Shown in pieces: positions 29,314 to 37,916 of a DNA stretch of 64,000 nucleotides (positions are counted from its first letter, which is position 1; each line of letters begins with the position of its first letter). The notes beneath the pieces are model-generated. The model searched no databases, had not been told where the DNA came from, and saw only the letters and a program-made list of their open reading frames with translations. The position numbers and the translations under genes were made by a program. Origin of the DNA: Kluyvera georgiana ATCC 51603 (GTDB lineage Bacteria > Pseudomonadota > Gammaproteobacteria > Enterobacterales > Enterobacteriaceae); assembly GCF_001654985.1 (NCBI RefSeq), contig NZ_LXEU01000010.1, forward strand, positions 1 to 64,000. The letters run 5' to 3'.

Positions 29314-30516
29314 ATGCCTGCGGCCGACGCCGAGGCGCAGCTTAGCGGCCTGCGCCTCAATTTGCGTATTGTCTCCGTCGTGATTTTCAATTTCGCCAGC
29401 TATCTCACCATTGGCCTGCCGCTGGCGGTGCTGCCCGGTTATGTTCATGATGTGATGGGGTTTAGCGCCTTCTGGGCCGGTCTGGTTATCAGCCTGCAAT
29501 ACTTCGCCACCCTGCTGAGTCGCCCTCACGCCGGGCGTTATGCCGACCAACTCGGGCCGAAAAAAATCGTTGTCTTTGGCCTTTGCGGCTGCTTCCTGAG
29601 TGGGCTGAGCTATTTGCTGGCGGCGTTTGGCGGTGGCTGGCCGTTGATAAGCCTGGCGTTGCTGTGTCTGGGGCGCGTGATCCTCGGTATCGGGCAGAGC
29701 TTTGCCGGTACCGGGTCGACGCTGTGGGGCGTTGGCGTCGTCGGGTCGCCGCATATTGGCCGGGTGATCTCCTGGAACGGTATCGTCACCTACGGCGCGA
29801 TGGCGATGGGCGCGCCGCTGGGCGCGCCGCTGGGCGTGCTGTGCTATCGCTATATTGGCCTGCAGGGGCTGGCGCTGGCGATTATGGCCGTGGCCGCCGT
29901 GGCGATTCTGGCGGCGCTGCCTCGCGATGAAGTTAAAGCGAAAAAGGGCAAACCGATGTCCTTTCGGGCGGTGCTCGGGCGCGTCTGGCCCTACGGTATG
30001 GCGTTGGCGCTGGCCTCCGCAGGATTTGGCGTGATTGCCACCTTCATCACCCTGTTTTATGACGCCAAAGGTTGGGATGGTGCAGCGTTTGCGCTTACGT
30101 TGTTCAGCTGTGCTTTTGTGGGTACCCGCCTGTTATTCCCCAACGGTATTAACCGTCTGGGCGGCCTGAATGTCGCGATGATCTGTTTTGCCGTTGAGGT
30201 GATGGGGCTACTGCTGGTGGGTATTGCGATGACGCCAATGATGGCGAAGGTAGGCACCTTCCTGGCGGGCGCGGGCTTTTCGCTGGTGTTCCCGGCGCTG
30301 GGCGTGGTGGCGGTGAAAGCCGTGCCGCAGCAAAATCAGGGATCGGCGCTGGCGACCTATACCGTATTTATGGATTTATCGTTGGGCATCACCGGGCCGC
30401 TGGCCGGGCTGATGATGGCATGGATGGGCGTGTCGACCATCTATCTGGCGGCGGCGGGGCTGGTGGCGATAGCGCTGCTGCTCGGCTGGCGGCTAAAAAA
30501 ACGGCCTCTCGCGTGA
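29314..30516 (+). CDS. yhhS: YhhS, major facilitator superfamily transporter
   Basis: 400 residues (E. coli 405), twelve predicted membrane helices, MFS signature RPHAGRYADQLGPKK in the 2-3 loop. The E. coli protein confers glyphosate tolerance when overproduced; the natural substrate is unknown. A tandem 12-bp repeat (GGCGCGCCGCTG, about 29810-29833) encodes GAPLGAPL, where E. coli has one GAPL as I remember it. The last codons overlap the dcrB terminator hairpin on the other strand. Confidence 0.94.
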   Translation: MPAADAEAQLSGLRLNLRIVSVVIFNFASYLTIGLPLAVLPGYVHDVMGFSAFWAGLVISLQYFATLLSRPHAGRYADQLGPKKIVVFGLCGCFLSGLSYLLAAFGGGWPLISLALLCLGRVILGIGQSFAGTGSTLWGVGVVGSPHIGRVISWNGIVTYGAMAMGAPLGAPLGVLCYRYIGLQGLALAIMAVAAVAILAALPRDEVKAKKGKPMSFRAVLGRVWPYGMALALASAGFGVIATFITLFYDAKGWDGAAFALTLFSCAFVGTRLLFPNGINRLGGLNVAMICFAVEVMGLLLVGIAMTPMMAKVGTFLAGAGFSLVFPALGVVAVKAVPQQNQGSALATYTVFMDLSLGITGPLAGLMMAWMGVSTIYLAAAGLVAIALLLGWRLKKRPLA

Positions 30517-30532
30517 GTACGCCAGAGGCCGT
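30495..30532 (-). terminator. dcrB terminator overlapping the end of yhhS
   Basis: ACGGCCTCT (30501-30509) pairs with AGAGGCCGT (30524-30532). On the minus strand the stem is followed by a run of six T (complement of 30495-30500), so it is a proper terminator for dcrB. It begins inside the final codons of yhhS and can also fold in the yhhS transcript. Confidence 0.8.
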
Positions 30533-30549
30533 GAGATCATCAAGCGAAA

Positions 30550-31107
30550 TTAGTTGATGACCAGCGTATTAATGATTTTCTCAGCGTCAGCCTGCGCCTG
30601 TTGCTGGTTGTCTGCTGGCAGCGTCACCTGCAGGGTCAGCAGTTTGTTGTCGATTTTGCCCAGCACCACGGAGGAGTAAGCCGTCTGCCCTTTGGCAGAG
30701 ATGATGCTATCAAGCTGCTGCAGCGTGTGGCCTTTCATCTCGATGGATTTGTTGGTCACCACCTGTAGCTGCGGGTCGCGGCTATGCTGCTGCTCTTCCA
30801 GACGATTCGCCAGTACGGAGAGCTCTTCATTGGTGCTATCGCCAACGATAACAATGATCGCTTTCTGACCGGTGGCATCCGAGTAGACGTGCATATTGTT
30901 GCTCTGGGTGCCCAGTTTACCGCTCTGGTCGGTCATCCCGGCAGGCAGCGTGAAGCTCAGCTTGCCGTCCAGCAGGTTAATCGACTGACCCGCAGCATCG
31001 CTGGCGGCTGCCGAACCCTGTGCCGGAGTGCTGGTATCGCTGTTGTCGCAGGCGGCAAGCCCCATCACCAGCAGACCAATACCAACATATTTCACCAATT
31101 TGCGCAT
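30550..31107 (-). CDS. dcrB: DcrB lipoprotein
   Basis: 185 residues, as in E. coli. Signal peptide with lipobox LAAC (Cys20) followed by Asp at +2, which predicts retention in the inner membrane facing the periplasm. DcrB is required for DNA entry of phages C1 and C6 and supports envelope function in E. coli. The start at 31107 ([13 protein letters not shown]) is chosen because it gives the lipoprotein signal; a longer in-frame reading has no conserved residues. It lies downstream of yhhQ in the same direction. Confidence 0.95.
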   Translation of the reverse strand: MRKLVKYVGIGLLVMGLAACDNSDTSTPAQGSAAASDAAGQSINLLDGKLSFTLPAGMTDQSGKLGTQSNNMHVYSDATGQKAIIVIVGDSTNEELSVLANRLEEQQHSRDPQLQVVTNKSIEMKGHTLQQLDSIISAKGQTAYSSVVLGKIDNKLLTLQVTLPADNQQQAQADAEKIINTLVIN

Positions 31108-31180
31108 TGACTTCTTCCTTTCGCTAAATAGCCATAAACGGCTCATCCGCTTATCTTAACACAACCCGTCAAATGAACCT

Positions 31181-31846
31181 TTAACCTGGCTGCATTGCTG
31201 ACAAATCAGATTTATCTGCCAGCCTTTTCAATAGCATATTCAGCAGTACGCCGTACATCGGCAGGAAGAAAATAATGCTGATAAGCACTTTAAAGCTGTA
31301 GTCGACGAGGGCGATTTCCACCCAGTGGTCGGCCATAAACGGGTCGGTGCTGCGCCAGAAGGCAATGAAGAAGAACGCCAGCGTGTCGCTGATGTTGCCG
31401 AACAGCGTGGAAGCCGTCGGCGCAAGCCACCAGCGACGGTTCTGACGCAGGCGGTTGAACACGTGAACGTCGAGGATCTGCCCCAGCGCATAGGCCATAA
31501 AGCTCGCGGCGGCGATACGGGCGACGAACAGGTTAAAGTGCGCCAGCGCGCCAAAGCCCTGCCATTGGCCCATGTAAAACAGCGACGAAATCACGTAGGA
31601 AATCATCAACGCGGGGATCATCACCGCAAAGACAATACGTCGAGCCAGCGGTGCGCCAAAAATACGCACGGTGAGATCGGTCGCGAGGAAGATAAACGGA
31701 AAGCTAAACGCGCCCCAGGTGGTGTGGAAGCCGAAAATCGTTACCGGCAGCTGCACCAGATAGTTGCTGGAGGTGATCACCAGCAGATGGAATAGCGATA
31801 GCCAAACCAGCGCATGACGGCGCTGTATGGAGGTAAAGAGAGTCAT
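31181..31846 (-). CDS. yhhQ: YhhQ, queuosine precursor (preQ0/preQ1) transporter
   Basis: 221 residues, equal to E. coli YhhQ. A six-helix inner membrane protein of the QPTR/COG1738 family, which imports 7-cyano- and 7-aminomethyl-7-deazaguanine for tRNA queuosine modification. Conserved stretches are LFHLLVITSSNYLVQLPV, TTWGAFSFPFIFLATDLTVR and STLFGNISDTLAFFFIAFW. The start at 31846 has AAGG six bases upstream, embedded in the candidate riboswitch. It is divergent from tusA. Confidence 0.95.
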   Translation of the reverse strand: MTLFTSIQRRHALVWLSLFHLLVITSSNYLVQLPVTIFGFHTTWGAFSFPFIFLATDLTVRIFGAPLARRIVFAVMIPALMISYVISSLFYMGQWQGFGALAHFNLFVARIAAASFMAYALGQILDVHVFNRLRQNRRWWLAPTASTLFGNISDTLAFFFIAFWRSTDPFMADHWVEIALVDYSFKVLISIIFFLPMYGVLLNMLLKRLADKSDLSAMQPG

Positions 31847-31881
31847 ATTGTACCTTTTTAGCGGTGGGGTGAGGGAACCCA
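31847..31881 (-). promoter_or_regulatory. Candidate preQ1-I riboswitch in the yhhQ leader
   Basis: On the minus strand, UGGG (31881-31878) can pair with CCCA (31868-31865) around the pyrimidine-rich loop UUCCCUCAC. An A-rich tail CUAAAAAGG then runs up to the start codon, and its GG can pair back to loop C residues. This is the layout of the class I preQ1 riboswitch (short stem, C-containing loop, A-rich tail pairing in a pseudoknot), and AAGG is also the ribosome site of yhhQ. The gene downstream is a preQ0/preQ1 transporter, the classic target. Not confirmed by a covariance search. Confidence 0.5.
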
Positions 31882-32026
31882 ATAATCTGCAAACCCATTG
31901 CAGGGGCGGAATGATACTGCTTTCGTGCGTCATTGCAATGGTTGTTTTTCACGCAATCGTTAACCTGGTTGCGTCGTCGCGCCGTCGGCGTAAACTAGGC
32001 GCGATTTTTATGATGACGAGATGATA

Positions 32027-32272
32027 ATGACCGATTTGTTCTCCAGCCCCGACCATACCTTAGACGCGCAAGGGCTGCGCTGCCCGGAGCCGGTAATGAT
32101 GGTGCGTAAAACCGTACGCACGATGCCGGTCGGTGAAACGTTGCTGATTATCGCCGACGATCCCGCCACCACGCGCGATATTCCCGGCTTTTGCCGTTTT
32201 ATGGAGCATGAGCTGATTGCCCAGCAGACCGCGTCGCTGCCGTATCGGTATTTGCTGCGCAAGAGCCATTAA
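32027..32272 (+). CDS. tusA: Sulfur carrier protein TusA
   Basis: 81 residues, as in E. coli TusA (YhhP). It accepts persulfide sulfur from IscS at Cys19 ([14 protein letters not shown]) and passes it to TusBCD for 2-thiouridine in tRNA. The ATG at 32027 is preferred over one two codons upstream, by spacing from ACGAG and by conservation. A GGCGGCCA/TGGCCGCC hairpin (32280-32287 with 32310-32317) downstream may help stop transcription. Confidence 0.96.
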   Translation: MTDLFSSPDHTLDAQGLRCPEPVMMVRKTVRTMPVGETLLIIADDPATTRDIPGFCRFMEHELIAQQTASLPYRYLLRKSH

Positions 32273-32452
32273 TCGCGAAGGCGGCCATACCCGGACTTTT
32301 TTCAAACCGTGGCCGCCATTTCCCCTCCCGCTAGCCTGCCTAACCTTGAACTGCCTCTCAGTTTTATTGTTTACCCTGTAAAGCCTCTGGCCAAATTATT
32401 GATGTGAATCGCATAATTTCCCCTCATTTCCCTTCCGGCACCGCAAATAACA

Positions 32453-34348
32453 ATGAAAAAATCACTCTTAGCACTTCTGCTTTGCTTAGGTACCTCTACG
32501 GCAATGGCTGAACCGGTCAATATCACGATTCTGGGCACTTCCGATCTCCACGGCACCTTCGTTCCCTGGGATTACTCGACGGATACTGAAAATCTGGCGG
32601 GCAGCCTGAGCCAGATTGCGACGCAGGTGCGCGAAGTGCGCAGCCAGCAGCCGAACGTCATCCTGGTCGACGCGGGCGACACCATTCAGGGCAACTTTGT
32701 CGAAACCTTCAAAAACGACAAAACCAGCCCGATGATCCTCGGTTTTAACGCCCTGGACTATGACGTCTGGGTAATGGGCAACCATGAGTTCGACTTCGGC
32801 CTGACGTCGCTGTCAACCTCACTCAACCAGTTTAAAGGCTCGGCGCTGGCAGGGAATATTCTGTGGGACAGCGGTAAACCTTATCTGCCCGCGTATAAAA
32901 TCATTGAGCGTCAGGGGGTGAAAATCGGCATTATCGGCATGGATACGCCGATGACCGCGGAATTTGCCAAAGGCACCGATCGCGTCAAAGGGCTGAATTT
33001 TACCGATCCGGTTCAGGCGGTGAAGCAAACCATCCAGCAGATTCAGGGCGAGGTGGATGCCATCGTGCTGGTGGCGCACATGGGGATCGATAACGAGAAC
33101 CAGCGGCCGGGAACCGGCGTTGGGGATATTGCGCGCGCCAACCCTGAGCTGGCGGCCATCGTCGCCGGGCACATGCATGTGAAGGTGGATAAAGAGATTA
33201 TTAATGGCGTTATCGTGACGGAACCGGATAAATATGGCCGCGCCTTGTCGCGTATCGACCTGCAGTTTGAACAGCACAACGGCAAGTATGTGCTGATCAA
33301 CAAAGACAGTTATACCTACTCTATCAAAGGTATGGCGTCAGACAAGGCGCTGGAAGAGGTCTATCAGCCGTACCATAAAATTCTGCGCGCCAACGCCAAT
33401 CGGCCGATTGCGCAACTGACTGGCCAGGATCTGGTGCCGCCGGATGCGGTGAAAGGCATTCCGCAGGTCCATATCCAGGATACCGGCATCAGCAAGCTGT
33501 ATCAGGAAGCCAGTCGTCACTATGCGCCGAAGGCGCAGGTGATTGCGCTGCAAATTGATAACGACCGCCCCAAACTGAATGTGGGCACCATTACGGCGAA
33601 AGATATCGCCTTTAACTATCAGTATGCGGGCGGCGAAATCACCGTGTATCAGCTGACCGGCAAAGAGCTGAAAAAGTACATGGAGTGGTCGGCGGGCTAT
33701 TTCAATCAGTTGCATGATGGTGACGTCACCTACAGCTTTAACCCGCAGCGTCGGGCGTCCAAATATTCCACCAACGACTTCTTCGACGGTGTGACCTACA
33801 AGATTGACCTGCGCCAGCCTGTCGGGCAGCGTATTCGCGATTTGCAAATGGCTGATGGTACGCCGGTGACGGACAGCACGCCGATTCGTCTCGGAATGAA
33901 CAGTTACCGCATGGGTCACCTGACGCAAAAAGGCGGCGCGCTGGAAGGCATGCAGTTCCCGGTGCTGTCGGATAGCAAGGCGGAATATGGCGAAGAGGCG
34001 GGCACCATTCGCAATCTGACGATCCGCTACCTGACCGAGGTGAAAAAAGGCCAGTACCAGGGGCAGGCGGTACAGCGCTGGCAGCTGGTTGGGCTGGAAG
34101 GCTACGATCGTGAACGTAAGATCGTCGAAAAGCTGCTGAATGACGGCAAAATCAGCGTACCGATGAGCGATGATGGTCGCTATAGCAACGTGGCGTCGTT
34201 CAATGTGAAGGGGCTGCTGTTTAACGACCCACAGGCGAAGAAGCAAAAGCAGTCGGCCTTGCAGGCGGAGCTTGCGGCGGCAAGCTCACCGGCAGCGAAG
34301 AAATTCGTGAGCGACCAGCTGGTGATTCTTGAGGCGATCAACGAGTAA
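32453..34348 (+). CDS. CpdB/UshA-type periplasmic metallophosphatase
   Basis: A 631-residue exported nucleotidase. Signal peptide 1-19 ends TAMA. The N-terminal calcineurin-type domain has all metal motifs: TSDLHG, DAGDTIQG, GNHEFDFG, LVAHMG and AGHMHV. The C-terminal 5'-nucleotidase domain (about 320-560) has YMEWSAGYFNQ and the substrate loop NSYRMG, closer to CpdB (NNYRAYG) than to UshA. It probably hydrolyses 5'-nucleotides or 2',3'-cyclic nucleotides in the periplasm. It is not UshA (550 residues), and E. coli has no gene here between tusA and zntA. Exact substrate uncertain. Confidence 0.85.
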   Translation: MKKSLLALLLCLGTSTAMAEPVNITILGTSDLHGTFVPWDYSTDTENLAGSLSQIATQVREVRSQQPNVILVDAGDTIQGNFVETFKNDKTSPMILGFNALDYDVWVMGNHEFDFGLTSLSTSLNQFKGSALAGNILWDSGKPYLPAYKIIERQGVKIGIIGMDTPMTAEFAKGTDRVKGLNFTDPVQAVKQTIQQIQGEVDAIVLVAHMGIDNENQRPGTGVGDIARANPELAAIVAGHMHVKVDKEIINGVIVTEPDKYGRALSRIDLQFEQHNGKYVLINKDSYTYSIKGMASDKALEEVYQPYHKILRANANRPIAQLTGQDLVPPDAVKGIPQVHIQDTGISKLYQEASRHYAPKAQVIALQIDNDRPKLNVGTITAKDIAFNYQYAGGEITVYQLTGKELKKYMEWSAGYFNQLHDGDVTYSFNPQRRASKYSTNDFFDGVTYKIDLRQPVGQRIRDLQMADGTPVTDSTPIRLGMNSYRMGHLTQKGGALEGMQFPVLSDSKAEYGEEAGTIRNLTIRYLTEVKKGQYQGQAVQRWQLVGLEGYDRERKIVEKLLNDGKISVPMSDDGRYSNVASFNVKGLLFNDPQAKKQKQSALQAELAAASSPAAKKFVSDQLVILEAINE

Positions 34349-34382
34349 GCGTTCAGAATGCCCCGGCACTTTGCGCCGAACC

Positions 34383-34457
34383 GCCTGATGGCGCTACGCT
34401 TATCAGGCCTACGGGGTATGTAACCCGTAGGCCGGGTAAGGCGCAGCCGCCACCCAG
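34383..34457. repeat. REP/BIME element between the nucleotidase gene and zntA
   Basis: Two REP units in inverted orientation: GCCTGATGGCGCTACGCTTA running into ATCAGGCCTAC, then GTAGGCCGGGTAAGGCGCAG running into CCGCCACCCAGC. It lies between the convergent nucleotidase and zntA genes, a normal REP position, and may protect mRNA 3' ends. Confidence 0.85.
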
Positions 34458-34474
34458 CACCAAGGGCAGTGCGC

Positions 34475-36676
34475 CTATTTCCTGCGCAGCAGCCGCAGCG
34501 CGTTCAGCGTCACCAGCACCGTCGCCCCGGTATCCGCCAGCACTGCCAGCCACAGCCCGGTCATGCCCAGCAGGGTGGTGACGAGGAAAATCCCCTTCAG
34601 CCCCAGCGCAATGGCGATATTCTGCCGCACGTTGGCGTGGGTGGCGCGCGCCAGGCGAATCATCTGCACCAGCCCGGTCAGACGGTTGTGGGTGAGCGCG
34701 GCGTCGGCGGTTTCCAGCGCCACGTCGGTCCCGCTGCCCATCGCAATCCCCATTGCCGCCGCCTTCATTGCCGGTGCATCGTTGATGCCATCGCCAACCA
34801 TCGCCAGCGGACCCTGAGCGTTCAGCGTGGTGACCTCTTTCACCTTATCGGCCGGTAGCAGGTTCGCGCGGTAAGTCATGCCCAGCTCATCGGCAATTGC
34901 CTTCGCGGCGCGTGGGTTATCGCCGGTCAGAATGACGCCCTCAATGCCCAGTTCGCGCAAGCCATCTATCGCCTCGCGAGCCTCTTTGCGTACCGTATCG
35001 CGCAGCGCCAGAATGCCCAGCAGCGTGTCGTCGCGGGTGACCAGTACAACGGTGTTACCTTCGTTTTCTAACTGCTGAATCTGTGTCTGATAGGCTTCGG
35101 CCGGGAATTTCCCTGCGGCGCAGATAACGATGCGCTGACCATCGACCTCCGCTTCAATACCTGAACCGACCCGTGCTCGCTGCGCTTTCGCCTGCGGGAT
35201 GGCCAAACTCCGCTGTTGCGCCTCACGTACTACCGCCTGTGCTAGCGGATGCGTGGAGCCTTGCTCAACGGATGCCGCGAGTGCCAACAGTGCATCTTCG
35301 TTCAGTTCAGTGGTGGTAATAATGCGCGTCACCTGCGGTTTGCCGAGGGTCAGCGTGCCGGTTTTATCAAACGCCATCTGGCGAATCAGACCAAGCTGTT
35401 CCAGCGCCGCGCCGCCCTTAATCAGCGCCCCATGGCGCGCGGCGGTGGCGAGGCCAGAGGTAATCGCCGCCGGGGTGGATATCACCAGCGCGCACGGGCA
35501 GCCAATCAGCAGCAGGGTCAGCCCTTTGTAGATCCACTCCTCCCACGAGGCGGAGAACAGCAGCGGCGGCACCAGCGTGACCAACAGCGCAATCGCCATA
35601 ATCACCGGGGTATAGATACGGCTGAAGCGGTCGATAAAGCGCTCGATCGGCGCGCGACGCTCTTCCGCCTCTTCAATCAGGCGCAGGATGCGGTCAATCG
35701 CGCTGTCGCCCGGTTTGGAGATGACGCTCAACTGTACCAGACGGTCAGCGCTGGTGGCGCCAGCCGGAACGCTCTCTCCGGCGCTGCGCTCAACGGGAAT
35801 CGACTCTCCGGTTAAGGCGCTTTCGTCAAAGCTGGCGAAGGGGGTGATCAGCTTGCCGTCAGCCGGCAGTCGGCCACCGGCGGCCACTTCAATCACATCG
35901 CCGGGCTGCAAATCTTTCTGCGCTACGGTTTCACGCTGGCCGTCGCGCACGCGCACGGCGGTGTCCGGCTTCAGCGCCATCAGCGCGCTCACGCCCTGAC
36001 GAGCACGGTTCGCCGCCCAACCTTCCAGCCGTTCACCGATTAAAAACAGCAGCAGCACCATCGCGGCTTCCGCCGTTGCGCCGATAAACAGCGCGCCGAT
36101 GGCTGCGACGCTCATCAGCGTTTCAATCGCGAACCAGCTGCCGCTTTTCATCAGGCGCAGCGCCTGGCGGGCGATAGGGTATAGCCCAACCAACGTGGTG
36201 GCGATAAACGCGAGATTGCCGAAGGGGTGATTGAACTGCTCCAGCCCCCAGCTGATCGCCATCATCACGACCAGCGCAATCAGCGGCAGGTTTTCCTTCA
36301 GACGGGATTCCGGAACCTCGGGCTGCGGTTCATCTTCGCTGCGCAGCGTGTAGCCTGCGGCAGCGACCGCTTTTTCCACCTGCGCACGGATATCTTCATC
36401 GGCCTCGACCAGCAGTTTTTCGGTGGCAAACAGCACTTTTGCCTGTTTCACCCCGGCGACCTGGCTTGCGGCTGTTTCTACTTTACGGGCGCAGGCGGCG
36501 CAGTCCATGCCGTTGACCACCCAGCTATAGCGTGCGTCCAGCGCGCTTTCTGGCGCGGCTTCAGCGGTTGCGCACTGGCTGTCGCAGCAGCAGTCTTCCT
36601 GCGGCTGTGGCGCGGGGGCAAGTTTAAATGAGGAGAACTGTGGGGCTTTTTTGCCCTGCGTCTCTGGAGTCGACAT
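34475..36676 (-). CDS. zntA: Zn(II)/Cd(II)/Pb(II)-translocating P-type ATPase
   Basis: 733 residues (E. coli 732). A P1B-type ATPase exporting zinc, cadmium and lead. The N-terminus has a Cys-rich tail (EDCCCDSQC) and an HMA domain with GMDCAACARKVE near residue 53. The membrane metal site IGCPCALV, phosphorylation motif DKTGTLTLGK and hinge GDGINDAPAMK are intact. GGAGGA precedes the ATG. It is driven by the ZntR-type promoter just upstream. Confidence 0.97.
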   Translation of the reverse strand: MSTPETQGKKAPQFSSFKLAPAPQPQEDCCCDSQCATAEAAPESALDARYSWVVNGMDCAACARKVETAASQVAGVKQAKVLFATEKLLVEADEDIRAQVEKAVAAAGYTLRSEDEPQPEVPESRLKENLPLIALVVMMAISWGLEQFNHPFGNLAFIATTLVGLYPIARQALRLMKSGSWFAIETLMSVAAIGALFIGATAEAAMVLLLFLIGERLEGWAANRARQGVSALMALKPDTAVRVRDGQRETVAQKDLQPGDVIEVAAGGRLPADGKLITPFASFDESALTGESIPVERSAGESVPAGATSADRLVQLSVISKPGDSAIDRILRLIEEAEERRAPIERFIDRFSRIYTPVIMAIALLVTLVPPLLFSASWEEWIYKGLTLLLIGCPCALVISTPAAITSGLATAARHGALIKGGAALEQLGLIRQMAFDKTGTLTLGKPQVTRIITTTELNEDALLALAASVEQGSTHPLAQAVVREAQQRSLAIPQAKAQRARVGSGIEAEVDGQRIVICAAGKFPAEAYQTQIQQLENEGNTVVLVTRDDTLLGILALRDTVRKEAREAIDGLRELGIEGVILTGDNPRAAKAIADELGMTYRANLLPADKVKEVTTLNAQGPLAMVGDGINDAPAMKAAAMGIAMGSGTDVALETADAALTHNRLTGLVQMIRLARATHANVRQNIAIALGLKGIFLVTTLLGMTGLWLAVLADTGATVLVTLNALRLLRRK

Positions 36677-36714
36677 TGTATCCTCCGGTTAATGATCGTT
36701 GTCTCATTAAGCGC

Positions 36715-36746
36715 AGCATACACTCTGGAGTCGACTCCAGAGTCAA
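36715..36746 (-). promoter_or_regulatory. ZntR-controlled zntA promoter
   Basis: On the minus strand, -35 TTGACT (36746-36741) and -10 TATGCT (36720-36715) are 20 bp apart, the overlong spacer typical of MerR-family activated promoters. The spacer region is a perfect 22-bp palindrome (36722-36743, half-site ACTCTGGAGTC), the same operator as at E. coli zntA as I remember it. ZntR itself is encoded elsewhere. Confidence 0.92.
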
Positions 36747-36754
36747 GCAGGAAA

Positions 36755-37381
36755 TTACAGATAAAGTGCGCGAACGATAAAGAAGTGTCCGGCAAAGTAG
36801 CAGGCGGCGTAAATCGCCGTATCGGCGCGGAAGCGGCGGCGATAGTGGCTCACCAGCCAGACCATATTGCCGATAAGCAGCAGCGCCGCGCCGAAGAAGC
36901 CGGACATCGCGGTATCGGTTGGCCGCAGGAACCATTGCTCGCCCGCGACCCACACCATCACCAGCGTCATACCGATAAAGGCCAGTACCGGCAGGCGCAT
37001 CTCCTCCAGCCGCGTCCAGATAACCGCCACCCACAGCGCGCCAATCACCAGCAGCACGATCGGCAGCGGCCAGAAGAAGGTGAAGGTGAGCTGGCTCGTA
37101 AACCAGATGGTATACAGCAGATGCGAGAGGAAAAACGCCCCCACGGCGTACAGCATGCGCTGGCGCGGTAGCTGGGTTAACGCATCACCCGCCAGCGCGG
37201 CGCACAGGCCTGCAAGCACCAGGTAGCTGATGGCGTTAAACATCGGCGCCTGCCAGGCAAGAAACAGGAGTAAAATGAGCGTGATAGGTTTAAACACCCA
37301 GCGTTGCCAGGTGGGGCCACGGTAGGCGGCATCTACATAGAGCCAGCCGGAGAAGAATACGGCGATGAACGACCAAAGCAT
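36755..37381 (-). CDS. yhhN: YhhN, lysoplasmalogenase-family (TMEM86) membrane protein
   Basis: 208 residues, as in E. coli YhhN, with seven to eight predicted helices and the family stretch [13 protein letters not shown] plus the C-terminal [21 protein letters not shown]. The YhhN/TMEM86 family contains mammalian lysoplasmalogenase; the bacterial substrate is unclear because enterobacteria lack plasmalogens. It lies upstream of zntA on the same strand, but its stop is only 9 bases from the zntA -35 box, so zntA has its own promoter. Confidence 0.93.
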   Translation of the reverse strand: MLWSFIAVFFSGWLYVDAAYRGPTWQRWVFKPITLILLLFLAWQAPMFNAISYLVLAGLCAALAGDALTQLPRQRMLYAVGAFFLSHLLYTIWFTSQLTFTFFWPLPIVLLVIGALWVAVIWTRLEEMRLPVLAFIGMTLVMVWVAGEQWFLRPTDTAMSGFFGAALLLIGNMVWLVSHYRRRFRADTAIYAACYFAGHFFIVRALYL

Positions 37382-37522
37382 ATTAAGTCCCTGTATCTGT
37401 TATCATTAATGGGTACTGTGTAGCCAGTCTTGAATGTCCAGTGTAGTAGTGTGGATGACCAGATGACAATGGCTGACCGCGCCCTTTACTATGATTTGCG
37501 TAAATTCTTAAGAGAAACTGAA

Positions 37523-37882
37523 ATGAGCAAAATGCCTCTTTTTTTCATCGTGGTGGTGGCCGTCATCGTGGTAGCAGCCTCGTTTCGCTACGTGCAGCAG
37601 CGACGCGAGAAGATGGACAACGACGCCGCGCCGCTGATGCAAAAGCGGGTGGTGGTGAGCAATAAGCGCGAGAAGGTACTGAATGACCGTCGTTCACGTC
37701 AGCAGACGGTGACGCCCGCGGGCAGCGAGATGCGCTATGACGTGAGCTTTAAGCCGGAGCAGGGCGGGCTGGAAGTAAGCTTCCGCGTCGAGGCGGCGCA
37801 GTATCATCAGTTGACGGTGGGCGACAAAGGCACGCTGAGCTACAAAGGCTCGCGTTTCGTTGAGTTTAAGGCAGACCAGTAA
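37523..37882 (+). CDS. yhhM: YhhM, DUF2500 membrane-anchored protein
   Basis: 119 residues, as in E. coli. An N-terminal membrane helix (about 4-22, PLFFIVVVAVIVVAASF) is followed by a basic linker and a small beta-rich domain ending GDKGTLSYKGSRFVEF. The ATG at 37523 (MSKMPLFF) is taken from conservation with E. coli; the ribosome site is weak. Function unknown. It is divergent from yhhN and convergent with yhhL. Confidence 0.9.
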   Translation: MSKMPLFFIVVVAVIVVAASFRYVQQRREKMDNDAAPLMQKRVVVSNKREKVLNDRRSRQQTVTPAGSEMRYDVSFKPEQGGLEVSFRVEAAQYHQLTVGDKGTLSYKGSRFVEFKADQ

Positions 37883-37886
37883 AACG

Positions 37887-37909
37887 CGGCCTGGTGCATG
37901 ACCAGGCCG
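37887..37909. terminator. Hairpin between convergent yhhM and yhhL
   Basis: CGGCCTGGT (37887-37895) pairs perfectly with ACCAGGCCG (37901-37909), loop GCATG. A T run appears only about 13 bases later (within yhhL sequence), so rightward termination would be imperfect. Confidence 0.6.
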
Positions 37910-37916
37910 GCTGTCG

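Noticed and set aside
34383-34457. Possible CRISPR-like repeats from the repeated GCC/GGC blocks
   Set aside because: The units are inverted REP pairs, not regularly spaced direct repeats with unique spacers. No CRISPR array is seen in the window.
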